64,000 nucleotides of DNA from Thalassospira sp. TSL5-1 (GTDB taxonomy: Bacteria > Pseudomonadota > Alphaproteobacteria > Rhodospirillales > Thalassospiraceae): contig NZ_KV880637.1 in the NCBI RefSeq assembly GCF_001907695.1, positions 248,001 through 312,000 on the forward strand. Direction: 5' to 3'. This document shows, piece by piece, positions 63,274-64,000 of this stretch (position 1 is the stretch's first letter; the number at the start of each line of letters is the position of its first letter). The notes beneath the pieces were generated by a model. That model saw only the letters and a program-made list of their open reading frames with translations. It did no database searches and had not been told where the DNA came from. The position numbers and the translations under genes are program-made.

Positions 63274-63400
63274 GCCCATTGACCTGATGCAGGAACATTT
63301 CAAAACTTCGTGCGTTCAAACATACGACGTATCAATGCAAACCGCCGCCTGCTCTGTTTGGACGCAGGGTTGTAGTGGCACAATAAGGGAGACTTCTGTA

Positions 63401-64000
63401 ATGAGTTTGACTAAGCTCTTCAAGGCGACCCTGTCTGCCGCAGCCGTATTTGCGGTTGCAGGTACGGCAATGACTGCGCAGGCCGAGGAATGGAAATTCG
63501 CCATCGAAGAAAGCACCGGCGACGTCCAGGATTTGTACGCCCAGAAATTTAAAGAACTGGTTGAAGAAAAATCCGGTGGTGATGTTGATGTCACCATTTA
63601 CACCTATGGCCAGCTTGGTACCGAAAATGACATCACTGAACTGACCGCATCGGGGGCGATCCAGTTCTCGAACGCATCTCCGGGGCATTTGGGTACCTTT
63701 GTTCCCGAGATCCAGGTTTTTGGTGTTCCTTATCTGCTCTCGCAAAATAACGAGGTCAACAAGGAAATTCTGTCGAAAAGCCCGACCATTTACAAAGGCC
63801 TTTCCAAGGATTTTGAAAGCAAGGGGCTGAAGCTTTATACCATGTATCCGGAAGGTGAAATGGTATGGACCACCAAAAAACAGGTGGAAGCACCCAAGGA
63901 CCTGAACGGTGTTAAATTTCGTGTGATGACATCACCGATCCTGATCGACAGCTACAAATCCTTTGGTGCCGATCCGGTTGCTCTGCCGTGGGGCGAGGTT
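63401..64000 (+). CDS. uehA: TRAP transporter substrate-binding protein UehA (DctP family), N-terminal part
   Basis: 200 codons are present; the gene runs off the right edge. Signal peptide 1-27 ending AQA-EE. The mature start EEWKFAIEESTGDVQDLYAQ resembles the ectoine binder TeaA, as do KLYTMYPEGEMVWT, the RVMTSPILIDSYKSFGADP stretch with the conserved TRAP Arg, and the final ALPWGEV. It binds ectoine and hydroxyectoine in the periplasm and delivers them to UehBC. AGGGAG precedes the ATG. It is divergent from enuR and apart from uehBC. Confidence 0.93.
   Translation, partial: MSLTKLFKATLSAAAVFAVAGTAMTAQAEEWKFAIEESTGDVQDLYAQKFKELVEEKSGGDVDVTIYTYGQLGTENDITELTASGAIQFSNASPGHLGTFVPEIQVFGVPYLLSQNNEVNKEILSKSPTIYKGLSKDFESKGLKLYTMYPEGEMVWTTKKQVEAPKDLNGVKFRVMTSPILIDSYKSFGADPVALPWGEV

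Overview
The window looks like chromosomal DNA of a marine or halotolerant alphaproteobacterium, probably Rhodospirillales and Thalassospira-like. This is inferred from moderate GC content, the aroK-aroB, cobS-cobT and yqaA-dsbB pairs, the carboxynorspermidine-type polyamine genes, and a TRAP/ectoine catabolic locus. I ran no database search, so the taxonomic call rests on gene content only. No phage, transposase, CRISPR or rRNA was seen. The only RNA gene found is a tRNA-Leu(CAA).

Layout. 1-16 kb is mostly housekeeping: a secreted protein with a small membrane protein (both leftward), aroK-aroB (shikimate pathway), a CorC/HlyC-type membrane protein, a CBS-pair protein, a DUF2889 protein, an unusual solute-binding/PDC-like lipoprotein, BolA, a J-domain protein, cobaltochelatase CobS-CobT, GluQ, a divergent LysR/SDR pair, a GST and ribosomal protein L28. 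16-21 kb holds an HNH nuclease, dsbB-yqaA, tRNA-Leu, and an H-NS-type protein lying between two AT-rich tracts of about 0.9-1 kb without genes. 21-34 kb is signalling and uptake: a soluble double-PAS chemoreceptor, an Na+/solute-symporter-like histidine kinase with a single-domain response regulator, an ScfR-type regulator, and a divergent five-gene branched-chain-amino-acid-type ABC transporter. 34-38 kb has an Lrp regulator, cytochrome b/PepSY genes and a two-gene carboxynorspermidine/carboxyspermidine pathway.

38.5-48.7 kb is a sugar regulon: a LacI repressor, twin perfect operators 42 bp apart, a CUT1 ABC transporter, two TIM-barrel isomerase/epimerase-like enzymes and two Gfo/Idh/MocA oxidoreductases. 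This enzyme set fits an oxidation-elimination-hydration-reduction route for a glycoside or anhydrosugar. 49-54 kb has an isochorismatase-like hydrolase, a pentapeptide protein, and a compact four-gene leftward operon joining a membrane-anchored arylsulfotransferase, a small membrane protein, an EMC3/DUF106-like (Oxa1 superfamily) membrane protein and a P-loop sulfotransferase. That operon is the least explained module here.

54-64 kb is an ectoine/hydroxyectoine import and catabolism locus: asnC/doeX, doeB, doeA, eutC, eutB, eutA, uehC, uehB, the MocR regulator enuR and, on the opposite strand, uehA, which runs off the right edge. A 21-bp near-palindrome occurs once on each side of enuR and is a candidate operator. 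The genes that turn diaminobutyrate into aspartate (aminotransferase and semialdehyde dehydrogenase) are not in the window.
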